From contig NHZP01000005.1 in assembly GCA_003313425.1 (NCBI GenBank), positions 1,178,001-1,242,000 of the forward strand: 64,000 nt of DNA, given 5' to 3'. Of the stretch, positions 1 through 10,906 are shown in pieces. The translations under genes were made by a program, and so were the position numbers. Origin of the DNA: Pseudopyrenochaeta lycopersici. Its lineage: Eukaryota > Ascomycota > Dothideomycetes > Pleosporales > Pseudopyrenochaetaceae. Each line of letters opens with the position of its first letter. The stretch's first letter is position 1. A model generated the notes under the pieces. It was not told the origin of the DNA and ran no database searches. It worked only from the letters and a program-made list of their open reading frames with translations.

Positions 1-552
1 GACGGTGGTTGAAGAGTGCCTCAAGTGGTGCAACCAGCGATTGGTCTTCGGCAAGAAATTGATTGAGCAGCCTGCCATCCGCCAAAAGTGAGTTTTGCCC
101 CAAACATACTTTGCCCTCGTTTTAGATCCTCTTCGGATGTTGACACTATATTCCCTTTACTGCACATGGTCTTTGTCTCTATGTAGATCAGATGTACTAA
201 CCTTCTTCCATCCAGACTCGCCAGAATGATATCCCACGTAGAGGCGAATCAGGCGTGGTTGGAATCCATTGCATACCAAATGTGCCACATGTCGTACGCT
301 GAACAATCAAAGCATCTCGGCGGACCCATTGGCCTTTTGAAGTCTCACGTCACCCGGTCTGCACATGAAATCGCCGACGATGCCACCAATATCTTTGGAG
401 GAAGGGGTTTGACACAAACAGGTATGGGAAGGGTAATTGAGCAGTTTCATCGCACATACAAGTTTGATGCGATTTTGGGAGGAACGGAGGAGATTTTGGG
501 CGATCTAGGGGTTAGACAGGCGATGAAGAACTTCCCAAAGGCGATGTTGTAA
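1..552 (+). CDS. Acyl-CoA dehydrogenase, C-terminal part (5' end outside window)
   Basis: This is the last part of a flavin acyl-CoA dehydrogenase, which oxidises acyl-CoA to enoyl-CoA in fatty-acid or branched-chain breakdown. The frame enters at base 2. Exon 1 ends at 87, a GTGAGT intron with a TACTAAC branch site runs 88-215, and the last exon is 216-552. Seen directly: the FGKKLIEQPAIRQK stretch before the intron, then the C-terminal helical domain with IFGGRGLTQTGMGR and the ILGGTEEILGDLGVRQ tail. In this family that tail carries the FAD and substrate contacts. Fungal members may have an N-terminal cytochrome b5 domain, but that part lies outside the window. Substrate class cannot be told from this fragment. 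Confidence 0.9.
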
Positions 553-2017
553 AGCCGGGACAAGGACCATGTATGATAGAGTTTGGTTGCACGTACCAAG
601 GGTAGCTTGGAAACTAAGTCAAATCTGTTCCAAGGAACCAAAATGCGCGTGACACGAATCCGGTGAACTTTCGCATATGGAACATTTCTGGAACCTTTTG
701 TAACATTGGCAGGACGGAGATAATGAAAGGGAGCTGCGGGGATAGCCCTTGTTCGGAAGGGGTTTTGCTATTTGAATCGTTTGGGTGCACGAATCGATGG
801 CGTGTGTGGTTCCAGGACCAGGGGCGAGCAGTGCACCGATCTATTGATGGTTGCGCAACAGATGAGATGAGGAGGACTATGCTATGCGATGGCGTCCCCT
901 TTATTGCGAGGACCCTGTCTGGAAATAGGGCGATTGCCGCGAAGCGATTGAAAGCGCAAATCGATAGCGGTTGTACCCCAGAACCAGAATCAATGGATCA
1001 ACAGCAACAACCTTCAGGGCAATTGTTCCGATGGCGATGGATACACATGGGTCGCACAGGCGATGGGCAATGCATGCCGCATTATGCGTTTCTACCAATC
1101 CCATAACCCTGCATTGGGAGGGCAGACGCCTCAGCCGGGATGAAGTGCTGCCAGGCGCTGTCGTCCACGTGTTAGACGCCTCCTTCCGGACACAATGGAC
1201 CCCAAGCGGCGGCGCTGCGTGATACGCGCATCTAGATTGGATGTCACAGGTACAAGGACGGGGGATGCAGGCATGCCGCCGATACGTGTCACCTGGGCGG
1301 AGGGCAGGTTCGGCGAGAAAGGGCCCAGGACGTGTTGGCAAGGTCGGCGATATGGGCTGACAGGGGCATTGTCTGGGTGGAGTGGCTTGGGACTGGCCGG
1401 CCAAAGCGAGAGCGAGAGTTCAGAGTTCAGAGGGAAAGGGGACGGGACTGTTGAGTGCATTGAATTTGAGCGTCGTCGTCCTGTTCCTGAGCACCGCCTT
1501 GACTGCGCCATTGCCTACAGGGTTCAGTGGATGGAACCCTGTGGAATGGCGGCCTCGCTCGGTTAGTCAGTCATGCGTCACTCGCAGCCGCCTGCACCGG
1601 CAGAGGCGAGAGGCTGCGAGCTGCGAACGCATGTCGGCTCGAGTCGTGTGCATCAGGCATGGTTTGTTCGGTCGTCTAGGCCGGACAAGGCGACAGCTGC
1701 CTTTGTTTAAAGAAGCGCCGCAGCCTGCGTCACCTTTGCCCTTGAGCACCTCACCATTACTACCAAGACGCAATCATACGCTACCTTCACCTGTGAATCG
1801 GTCCATCCCCCAACCCACCCCTTAGTCATAAGCTCGTGCTCATTACTTATACTCCCGCCTCCTACGCCATCCCCTACGCCATCTACCCATCCCTCTCTCT
1901 ACAAACTACGATCGCCTTCTGCTAGCCAGCCTCGTATCACCGTTATCTTGCCGATTGCACAACCCCATCTTCAATCACCAGCTCACCACACCGCCACACC
2001 ACACCCCACTTCCCACC
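553..2017. other. Intergenic, 1.47 kb, no gene seen
   Basis: This interval lies between the dehydrogenase stop and the AN1 gene start. It is fairly GC-rich in 900-1700. Open frames on both strands overlap each other and show no recognisable motif. The last 250 bases before 2018 are pyrimidine-rich and C-rich, as in many filamentous fungal promoters and 5' leaders. Confidence 0.6.
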
Positions 2018-2628
2018 ATGATGCGTCGCACATCAAGCATCTCGAGCATCAGCTCCTCCGCCTCTGAAAGCGAAGACACCATGCAGATCTTCGTCAAGAC
2101 CGTCTCCGGCAGCAGCAGTACGTTCCCTCGGCGTTCCGAGAGTCTCGGAACTGCCTTTCCATGCACTACGTCAACGAAAATCGACCACCCAGCTAACAAA
2201 GATGAACAGCAATTCCCCTCTCAATACCTTCAAATACCTCGATATCGACTTTACGCTCTCTGCTCGCCCTCCGCACTTCGTATCCCACACCCTCGGATCT
2301 GCGCATAGTCCACGCCGGCAAGCACCTCTCATCACCCAGCTCAACCCTTGAATCCTACTCCATCCCACAAAACGCCACCATACATATGGCACTCCCATTG
2401 CGCGGCGGTATGCCCCCAAAGAAGATCCGATGCTCCTTCAAGGATTGCAAGGACGCTGCGCAACGCATCGTAGGCGACTGCGGCTTCTGCGGCGGCCACC
2501 ACTGCAGTAAGCACCGCATGCTCGAGGACCACAAGTGCGAGGGTCTTGAGGATTGCAAGAAGGAGAGCCACGAGAGGAATGCCATGAAGTTGAACAGCGA
2601 GAGGACAGTTGCTATCAAGGGTGTTTAG
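2018..2628 (+). CDS. Ubiquitin-like domain fused to AN1-type zinc finger protein
   Basis: Two exons, 2018-2117 and 2210-2628, give 172 aa; the 92-nt intron has AGCTAAC near its end. A serine-rich 21-aa leader precedes a ubiquitin-like domain that starts MQIFVKT, as ubiquitin does, and ends PLRGG near residue 104. MPPKK follows at once and leads into an AN1 zinc finger with Cys and His spaced C-x4-C-x8-C-x2-C, then HHCSKHRMLEDHKC. Known: AN1 proteins act in the ubiquitin-proteasome and Cdc48 stress pathways. Inferred: the RGG-Met junction could be cut by a deubiquitinase to release the UBL. The intron position is supported by the UBL reading (DLRIVHAGKHL) that it restores. Met22 (2081) is an alternative start giving a plain UBL start. 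Confidence 0.88.
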
Positions 2629-5600
2629 ATCGGTGCACTGCACCCTGGCATCACGATGACCTAGACGAAGCGCCTCTCTACTTTTGGGCGATTTCCACAT
2701 GTCGCCCCTCCTTTTTACGGCTCTGTTATACGCGCCCTAATTTCGGCGCCTTGTTTACAGCGATGGATTGTGTAATTAGTCCCCTTATATTCTGCTGGAG
2801 CATGGCGTTCGTATTCCCCTTGGGAATGGGGTGATTTGGTTTACTTAGCGGGCTTCGCATTGACAGCTAGATTAATGACAGAGAACCTTGATCGAAACCC
2901 ACTTTTTCGGCTTGCTCGTGACGTGTCTTGAGGTACAGAGCGGAGTGCTTCTCATTCATTCGCCACCCTTTTCACACCGCTCTGAATGCGTCAAGCCGTC
3001 GTGCTCGTTGTGCTAATCTGATTGATGACGTGGAAGAGGAAGCGAGGATAGGAGGCAAGGTACTACTTTCTCACACTTCAATCCGCCATGTGTTGACAAT
3101 TGGATGTAATTACTACCCACACAACGTACGACTGTGCCTCGACAATGCCGAACTCCTTATCATTGTATGGAGCCTATCGGTCTTGGACGAAGATTGATCA
3201 ACGGTACTACATCCATGAGAATGGCGTCAAGCAGGAAGAGCAGAGGTAGCCTCGAAACGTTTGAGATTCGCTGTCTCTCTATCAACAGAGTGTTGAGATG
3301 TTCATCTCGATGTCCAATTGAGTCTTATAGGCTATCCAAGTTTTCATTTCAGAGCCTCCAGTCGGTCTCACTTTACAAGACAGCTATCTATGGCTTCCTA
3401 GTCAGACTGAAGTTGTGGTTTGGCTAGGCTAGAAGCTAATTGCAGTTTGCAATATAGTACAGGTGGAGAGCGCAGGGCAAAGAGGGTATGGGGCTGGAGC
3501 GTTCAATATGTATTGTTTTTAAATGTATATTATATTGTAAGTAACAACAAAAACAAAAGCAAAAGTAGCACAATAGAGTTATTTCTTATCGCTGGCCTCG
3601 ATGCGTTTATCGTCGCTGCCAGGTCAGGCAAGAGAAGTGGCTGAGATGTTGGAATTGGTGCTATCTACGAATGACAAGAACAGAAGGGGCTGCGCAAACC
3701 TTCATAATACCCCCATTGTGCAGTCATACATGAAACTTGTGATTCATTCGAGGTTGCCGATTTGATAAACACGTCCACATGAAAATCGATCATTAATTGG
3801 AGGGAGTGCCTGTTGAGTGGCCAACAGCAGCCGAAGGGTCTGATAAGTTGTAGCTGTATTGGGGACATCATATTCCTCATCATAAAGATATCTTCAGTAG
3901 GCGCATCAGTACTCTAATATAATATCTTCCTCCAAATGCGATGGCAGTGTTGAATATGTAGCAAGGGCCAGCACAGTCGCGGAAGATATGAAGGACGCAG
4001 GTTAAAATTGAGGCATGCCAGCTACGAGATCCAAGGCTAGGTGTTTGCTCATTTCGCCCGTGTAATCGCAATGACCAAAAGTCACAACTGTGCGTGGATA
4101 TTCCTTTCACTTGTGCTCGGTTGTGCGAACTGATAATGGATGCAAAGATAAGAACGGTGACTGTGCTACCAAAATCATGAGATTGATAAGTACATGCCGA
4201 TTGCATTTTGAAAAAAACAATAGTAGGCTTGCGTCATATCAGCCATTCCCTTATGGTTGGAGTCGCAGTATTGTTGGCAAAAGTCATATTCATCAATTCA
4301 TGGCGAATATAAGAGTCTTGACAGATTTCTTTTGCTGCAGTTGCACGATCTCGTGACAGTTCGCTGTCGTTATGCCCTTATCATGTAAAAGCCCATGTTT
4401 TGCGATACTACGGGCCTGGAACATTATTTGTTCTTTCAATAGCGAGACTACCGTTTCGAACAAAATTGCGCTGTGTTGTATTCGAAGTCCTGATCTAGCA
4501 TCGACAAGACTGGAGGCAGGAAATAGCACCCAGCACATACACTGAGCCAATACTGCGATCATCCAAGTTAAAGACTGTATCGTAGTTCTGTGATAGAATG
4601 AACAAACAAGGAGGCGGAAACGATATTAACTGTCATTGAGGTTATGCAAACTTTACCCATACACTCAGACTGTTATAATGTACAGCTTCAACTCCTTTGG
4701 AGACGTGACAAACGCTAGAATTTCCATTGGGGAGTTCTATTGTTCAATGATGATCAGAGTCGCCAAGAGCTAGACTACAACAAGAATTTCAATATATCAT
4801 AAAATTTATGCCGGTTCTCAGCAGTACCCCTTTACATATCTCCAAATATGCTCGAAGTAACTATTTACCCTGCGCCACCATTAAGCAACAACTAATTTAT
4901 TAAGCCTGGATGCGCCCCGGCTTGCGTCGTCTCAGCATATTCTCTGTTATGCTGCGGGAACCTCAGACGACTTCAACCCAGCAGCGACTGAAGAGAGGCG
5001 TATGCGACACCCCTGGCCTTTTCGACCACAGTTGCCGTTGAGTCTACACCCCTGAGTGTTACAGACTGCCCCATACCTACAAACATATCGACGGGCTTCA
5101 ATGTGAAACTTATTTTGCTGATATGATTCGAATCAGGTGTGAGATTCCAGGGCGTATGGCGACCATACCTGGGCTGCATGCGTGGCTTCGACACAAAAGA
5201 AAAGGATGTCTGGAGATACAGACGACAGCATTCGAGGAAAACGAAAACATAGTTTTCGGTAAGTATATCTACCGATGTAGTGTTGGGATACATAATTGGA
5301 AATGGAGTGTCATGCTGCCACTCAAATTAACCTTCGGGCTCGCCACTTTCGCAAACAATATCCTTCATATGTTTTGCACGAAGCAGAGTGTAGGCTTGTT
5401 CAAGTTTCTTGCAGTCGACTGTGCGGCAACTGCCCCGCGGACTTATCAGTACATATCAGTCCTCAACCCCGCGTCTTTGTCAATGTCATGCATCGTCATT
5501 CTGTTGAGATGAGCATAGCCGAATTGGGTTCTAGATTCCATTGCTCTACGTATTGTGCAGTATGTCTTGCATTGGCATTGGTCATAGCTGTACGTGGATG

Positions 5601-8045
5601 CCTTGCACATTGCTTGGAAGATTGGAAGATTATCAATATGTCGCTCTATCTTACATCGACTTTCCAAATCCCCATCCCTTATTAGTCGTGCTATGGAACC
5701 ACTCGCCACACTTCTTCTTATTGGGCGAAATCTCAGATGGCGCTTTGAATGCTCTGTGACACGCGATCATCGCAGTGTAGTTGCCACGATTCCAGTCGGC
5801 CGAACTTCGCGGTGGAGTGGTTTCAACGGCCTTGGTCCCGTCTTGGGAAAGAATAAGACCGAGACGAAGGATTCTGGATTAGGCTCCGCTCCTCCCCGCT
5901 TCGTTGGCAGGACAAGGATCTGGTGGATTCGGTCCAGAAATGCAGTTGTTGGATCTTGGTCCGTCTTGGTGAGTCTTGATACAAACCCATGGCCATGGTT
6001 GCGAGAACCTTCCACCCCTCTCCTCTCCTCCCCTCTCCGCTCATGCTGGGCTCCGCGCGATCTCGCCGAAGTTCCGTCTTGGTGGACAAGGGCAGATGCC
6101 AGGCGGGGCACCGTGGTGTTGAGGGAACGCCATGTGTCTTGTCAGATTCCGCTCCTCTCCGCTCCGGTGTAATCCTTGCGAAGCTGTCGTCATAGACAGT
6201 ATTGTGCTGCCGCATCTCCCGGGCCTATACTGTACTCTTTTATGGAAGTTTTATGACAGCTTTATCTGATTCATCGTCCTGAGACACATCTGTTGCTTCC
6301 AAGAGGTGGAAACACCAGAATGGTCGAGAACAGGGGCGATCGGTTTTGGACGTAGTGTAACGATTCGAGCAGCTTGAAAGGCTCCGCTCCGCCCTCGCGC
6401 CTTTCCTCTCGGACGTCAACAGGTCAAGGTGCGGATGAGCGTTGCGGAAAGATGGCCTGATCGTGACTAACGGAAACTCATTCCGACCGGGCGCAATTTG
6501 TGGCGTTTTCTCCGCTCCGCTCGTATTTGCTTATCCGCACAACCTTGCGGTTGGCATGGCTTGGACAAGCCGGGGCTATTATCAAGGGATTATCGTACGA
6601 TTGAATGATGTTGTTGAGAAGGAAGAATAGTTGGCTGTGCCTTCATAATTTTCGTGGCTTGGCGGATTGTTCTGCTGAGATTGTAAGCCACCAGCTCAGG
6701 GAAAACCCTCAGCTGAATTGTTTTCGGATCCACCGAGTGAAAGTCGGAGACCCCTACGCTGCGTCATGAAATATTCAAGTACAGATCAACAAGGCCAAAC
6801 AAAGGCTGACGGTGTAACTTAGTGAGAGTCAACGGCTGAATTGCGAACGCCTAAATTTGAACGTCAATGATAGTCACACAGGCCAAAATCTGACTGCGGC
6901 GCGTTGATAAACTCCCAGATGCACGTCTCGGTCATCAGAAGCTGAAGAAGTCTTTACCCACGGATACATGCTCGTGCGACGCGTCTGACATGGTTCAATT
7001 GGTTTCTTAGTGGACAAACAATGTCCTTTATCGGTAATCAAGAGGCTTTTCGTCATCGCTCAGGGCGTAACCTCTACTTGATCAGCCAGATGGCGAAACT
7101 CAGCAGCATGAACCAAGACAAACGCCCAGAATAGCTGGTTTGAAACACCGATAAGCTATAGATCTCCCGTTTGCAAGACGGTAACGCGACATCATCCGCG
7201 TACGGGAGGCAATCTTTTATTGGCGTGGCAGGAGAAAGCATGGATACGGGGGATCCGCAGTGTTTCTAGGGAGATATCGGGCTGAGAGGTGGTGTTCCAG
7301 TTTTCCTGACACTGACAAGCGCAACAAGTGACTCGTCTCGAAGCGGGAGGGCAATAGCCCCGATCGGGTGATGCTGGGCAAGGGTTGCCAGTTTTGTACG
7401 CGTAAGGGGCAGGCGGTTGATGAGCAGCTTGGCGCAGCAAGCTTCCCAAGCGCAGCGCAGATCTTTTGTTTCTTTCACACCGGACTCTGACCTGCGACAC
7501 ATTCCACACCATTGTCGATGGCATCAAGTCTGATTTCCGCACGCCATCCACCGAAAAACGTAGTAGCTTTTGGTAACGGCCCGAGTATAGAGCATCAGGC
7601 CAGCGAGGGCCGCGCTACAAGCCGAAACCATCGCCATGGCCACTTCAGCGCATTTACGCGAGTTCGTCCGGCCTCGTGGATGCGGCCCTGTGCGCCTTTC
7701 TTCCGATGACGGCTAATGGGGTTCCCTATCTTCGCCGCTACTGCGGCGGAAAAAGCATGGAAGAACAGCGTGGGACATATAAGTCTCGGCCAAACCGTCG
7801 ATCTCCAGGCGCAGGCTCACATTACCCACTACTAGATGAGGCTGTGTCAAGATAGCGAAGCACTATAGCCGTCGATCCTGTTAAGACATGAAACTTGGCA
7901 CGTGTCTGCTCTGAAATAGTCTCCTTCAACCAGATGCCGACTACGACGACTAGGAGTGTACCCGGTTCCACTTTGGGCACGCTGCACGGTTCTCTGCGAG
8001 TGACCTAGTCACGCCGGATCCGAGATTGCCTCTTGAAAGCTCTGT
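2629..8045. other. Gene-poor region, AT-rich core, no supported gene
   Basis: Over 5 kb without a gene I can support. 3430-5000 is AT-rich with many stops in all frames. 5700-6650 is more GC-rich and carries repeated CTCCGCTCC words. Short open frames exist on both strands, but none shows a known motif or a convincing splice pattern. The segment could hold eroded repeats or long regulatory DNA. Confidence 0.5.
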
Positions 8046-8553
8046 TCATTTCGAGATACTGCCCAGAAGCTCAGCGGTAACGCCGGAAAGTACTTGCATT
8101 CCCAGCGTGGAGCAAGCCAAGGCGGAATGTGCATTACTGTTCCTTGGCCTCTGGAAGGTCTGTGGCACCTACCGACCCAATCGACAACTCCATCGTAAAT
8201 GCTTCCCGCTGACATCGCCAAGCGTTGAGCCCGCTCCGCCTCCCACTGCACAACCTTGTCAAGCGTCTCAATCACTTTCCCTAACACCGAAGTTTGCTTA
8301 TCCCGCATGGTTTTAAGTGTGTGAAACGAACCAGAGAGACACCAGCCTATGAGCACTCTCGGCCCTGGCACATGTGATTACGTGGTGGGATGGTACATAG
8401 GGACATACCATGGTCTCGCCCGTTATCTCCCATGGTTACGCATGACGAGATAGGAGGTGTGGCGACCGGCCTCATTATGGCCAGTGCGGCCTCTGGTAAA
8501 CGGCGATATATTTCGTCATGGATGGGATTCTTTGTCAAATCTTCTAAGCCCAT
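8046..8553 (-). CDS. Candidate small gene, 3 exons, unrecognised
   Basis: Spliced reading on the minus strand: exons 8553-8409, 8364-8173 and 8092-8046 give 127 aa in one consistent phase. Intron 1 has a good GTATGT donor, intron 2 a GTAGGT donor. The middle exon encodes an amphipathic helical stretch (ETLDKVVQWEAERAQRLAM), and the end reads LSGVTAELLGSISK. This looks more like protein than chance. It resembles C-terminal helical pieces of fungal regulatory proteins, but I cannot name a family and see no zinc cluster upstream. It may be a whole short gene or the tail of a decayed one. The MFS gene starts 625 bp away on the other strand. Confidence 0.35.
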
Positions 8554-9177
8554 GGACGCCCGCTATCGCCCTACAACACTGGGACACCCTAAGAGCTGTG
8601 CATCCGTAACGAACCCTGCATCACACTGTATTGGGTCAGTGTGTACCTGCCTCAAGGATTGGGCGCCAGTGTTTAGATCTCTCAAGCCGAGCAATGAACT
8701 ATTCCCTGCCTTGGGCGGAGTCCAAGAAGCCGTATTGCCTTGGCCACGTCTTGGGTCAGTACCCTTGCATTGCTTGTGCCTGCGGCATTCGATCCACCAT
8801 TACACGGCCGGTTTGACTACCACGTCACTATGGAGAAGAGCCAGCCACACTGTCGATGCGGGGGGGCTACGCGCGTGCTTGGAGCGAAGTGGACCCGTAA
8901 AGGACCTTCTATGAATCAATTCTGTAGACTACATACCCCAGATCTAAAGTTAGCCTGCAAAAAGAGTAAGATTTGTACTTATAGCCCAACACCCGCCGCT
9001 CGGACAGTGTGCCCATTCTACAATCAGTGCGTTCCATTACCCACACCATCTCCACCACGTTTTGGTTTGTGTTGAGCACTTAACTATCTTAAACGCCAGC
9101 GCCTTCCCACACTCTGGACTGCTGCTCCTCACTCCCCCCCCCTTATCTCCACATCCCCCAATCACACTTCTACCGTC

Positions 9178-10906
9178 ATGTTCTCGCGGTTTTCTGAGAA
9201 GCCGAGTCGCAAAGGCAGTGAAGGCACACTGCCACTGTCAGAGGCAACCACAGAGACCGCATCTCTACGGACCCTCTCGCCTCCTGTCACGCTTGAGGCG
9301 ATAGAAGAACTGGATTGGCCTCGATCATGGCGTGCTTATGCCTGCTTGTTGGGCTGTTTCTTTCTCATGTTCAACTCTTGGGGTCTCGTTAATGCCTACG
9401 GAACTTGGTCATCCTACTACGTTGGCAACTCCCTTCGAGGGGTCGATCAGCTAGAGCTAAATCTGATCGGATCAACGCAGTCCTTCCTCGTTCTTCTCTT
9501 CTCGAACCCTGTTGGACGACTTCTAGACGCCGGCTACTTCCGCGCAGTGATCGGATGCGGGACTTTTCTCGTGCCTTTTGGCTTGTTTATGCTCTCTATT
9601 GTGCATCCAAGCAACGTTGAGGCTGTTACCAGCTATGGCCCCATCTGGGCGACGCAAGGTCTCGTTGTAGGTTTGGGCATGGGCACCTTCTTCGTTTCCA
9701 GCTCCCAAGGTAAGTGTCGATCTCTCTCAAGAAGAGACTTTAGCTCACGGATCTCTAGTCGCTTCCACATGGTTTCCCAAACGCCGAGGTCTCGCTGTAG
9801 GCTATGTTGCGTGCGGCGCCAGCGTTGCGGGAGTGATATACCCAGCCATGCTCCGCTACCTAATCGATGCTCTGGGCTTTAACAACGCTGTCCGATGTGT
9901 CGCGGGCCTCACCACATTGACTTGCATCTACTCCTTCATCTTCTGCACACCGAGTCCATCGCACGATCATCATGAACCAAAGAGCTGGTCTGCCATCCGA
10001 ACTTGGTTCGACCCAGATGCCTTCAGGAACAAGGCTTGGTGTTGGTTCACTGTTGCTGTTGCATTCATGTTCTTTGGCTTTTACCCCATCTTTTTCAACC
10101 TTGAAGAGGTAAGTCTGTCGTCCCGTTTGATTGCTACCAGTATCTAACTCCACTAGTGGGCATCGACTCACGGATTTGGGACTCGCGATGGGTCTCCTGT
10201 AGCGCACAATGGCATCGATCCGGACAATAAACCCCTCGAGACATTCTGGCTTTTGACGATTATGAACGGATCTTCGACCGTCGGACGGATGCTGCTAGCT
10301 CACTTCTCTGATCGGGTCGGAGCACTCAACATGCACATCAGCTCTCAGTTCATATCAGCGCTTCTTACGCTTCTGCTGTGGACACTGGCCGGATCTGAGA
10401 CCGATGCCATCGCTTTCTGTGTGGCGTTTGGCGTCTTTTCTGGGATGGTCATTGGTCTTCCTCCTGCATCCGTCGGCAACATTCTCAACTGCTCGTACAC
10501 AGAGCCCGGCACGGAGAGCTTTGCAAAGAAGAAGCTCGGTCATTGGACCGGAATGATGTACACATTCGCCGCGATTCCAGCTCTCACGGGGCCCGTCATT
10601 GCAGGCTATCTCATCACAAAGTACGGCTACATCACAGTGCAGATGTGGTCAGGCACCAACCTGATGCTCTCATTCGCTTGCATGCTGGTGGCCCGATGGT
10701 ACCTGCCTTGTAATGACCAACAATCTGTTGCCACTAAACTTGCAGACATGTTAAATAGGCATGGCAAGTCGACTCGTAATAAGGGAAAAGGAAGCGACAC
10801 CGATGTCGGATCCCCCGACGAAGCACTCTCTCAAGCGCCTACCCGCGTCCCTAGCAACACACATTCACGACAATCCTCGTCAGAGAAGCTCGATGGGATG
10901 GTTTAA
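9178..10906 (+). CDS. MFS transporter, monocarboxylate permease-like
   Basis: Three exons (9178-9709, 9759-10108, 10157-10906) encode 543 aa; the introns are 49 and 48 nt. After a polar N-terminal tail of about 50 aa come about 12 hydrophobic segments in two groups of six, split by a soluble loop. STWFPKRRGLAVGYVACGASVAG after the first intron matches the signature of the monocarboxylate porter family (TC 2.A.1.13). The short tail is polar and Ser-rich. Known: fungal members move monocarboxylates, riboflavin or nicotinate-type acids across the plasma membrane, and many are orphans. The substrate cannot be read from sequence. It stands alone, flanked by gene-poor DNA, with no biosynthetic neighbours. 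The start is the first ATG after a pyrimidine-rich leader. Confidence 0.88.

Noticed and set aside
663..1825. Overlapping long frames on both strands
   Set aside because: GC-rich promoter-like DNA; the frames overlap one another and none has a motif.
4973..5293. Minus-strand 106-aa frame ending GVAYASLQSLLG
   Set aside because: It looks slightly protein-like, but no splice partner, start context or family was found.
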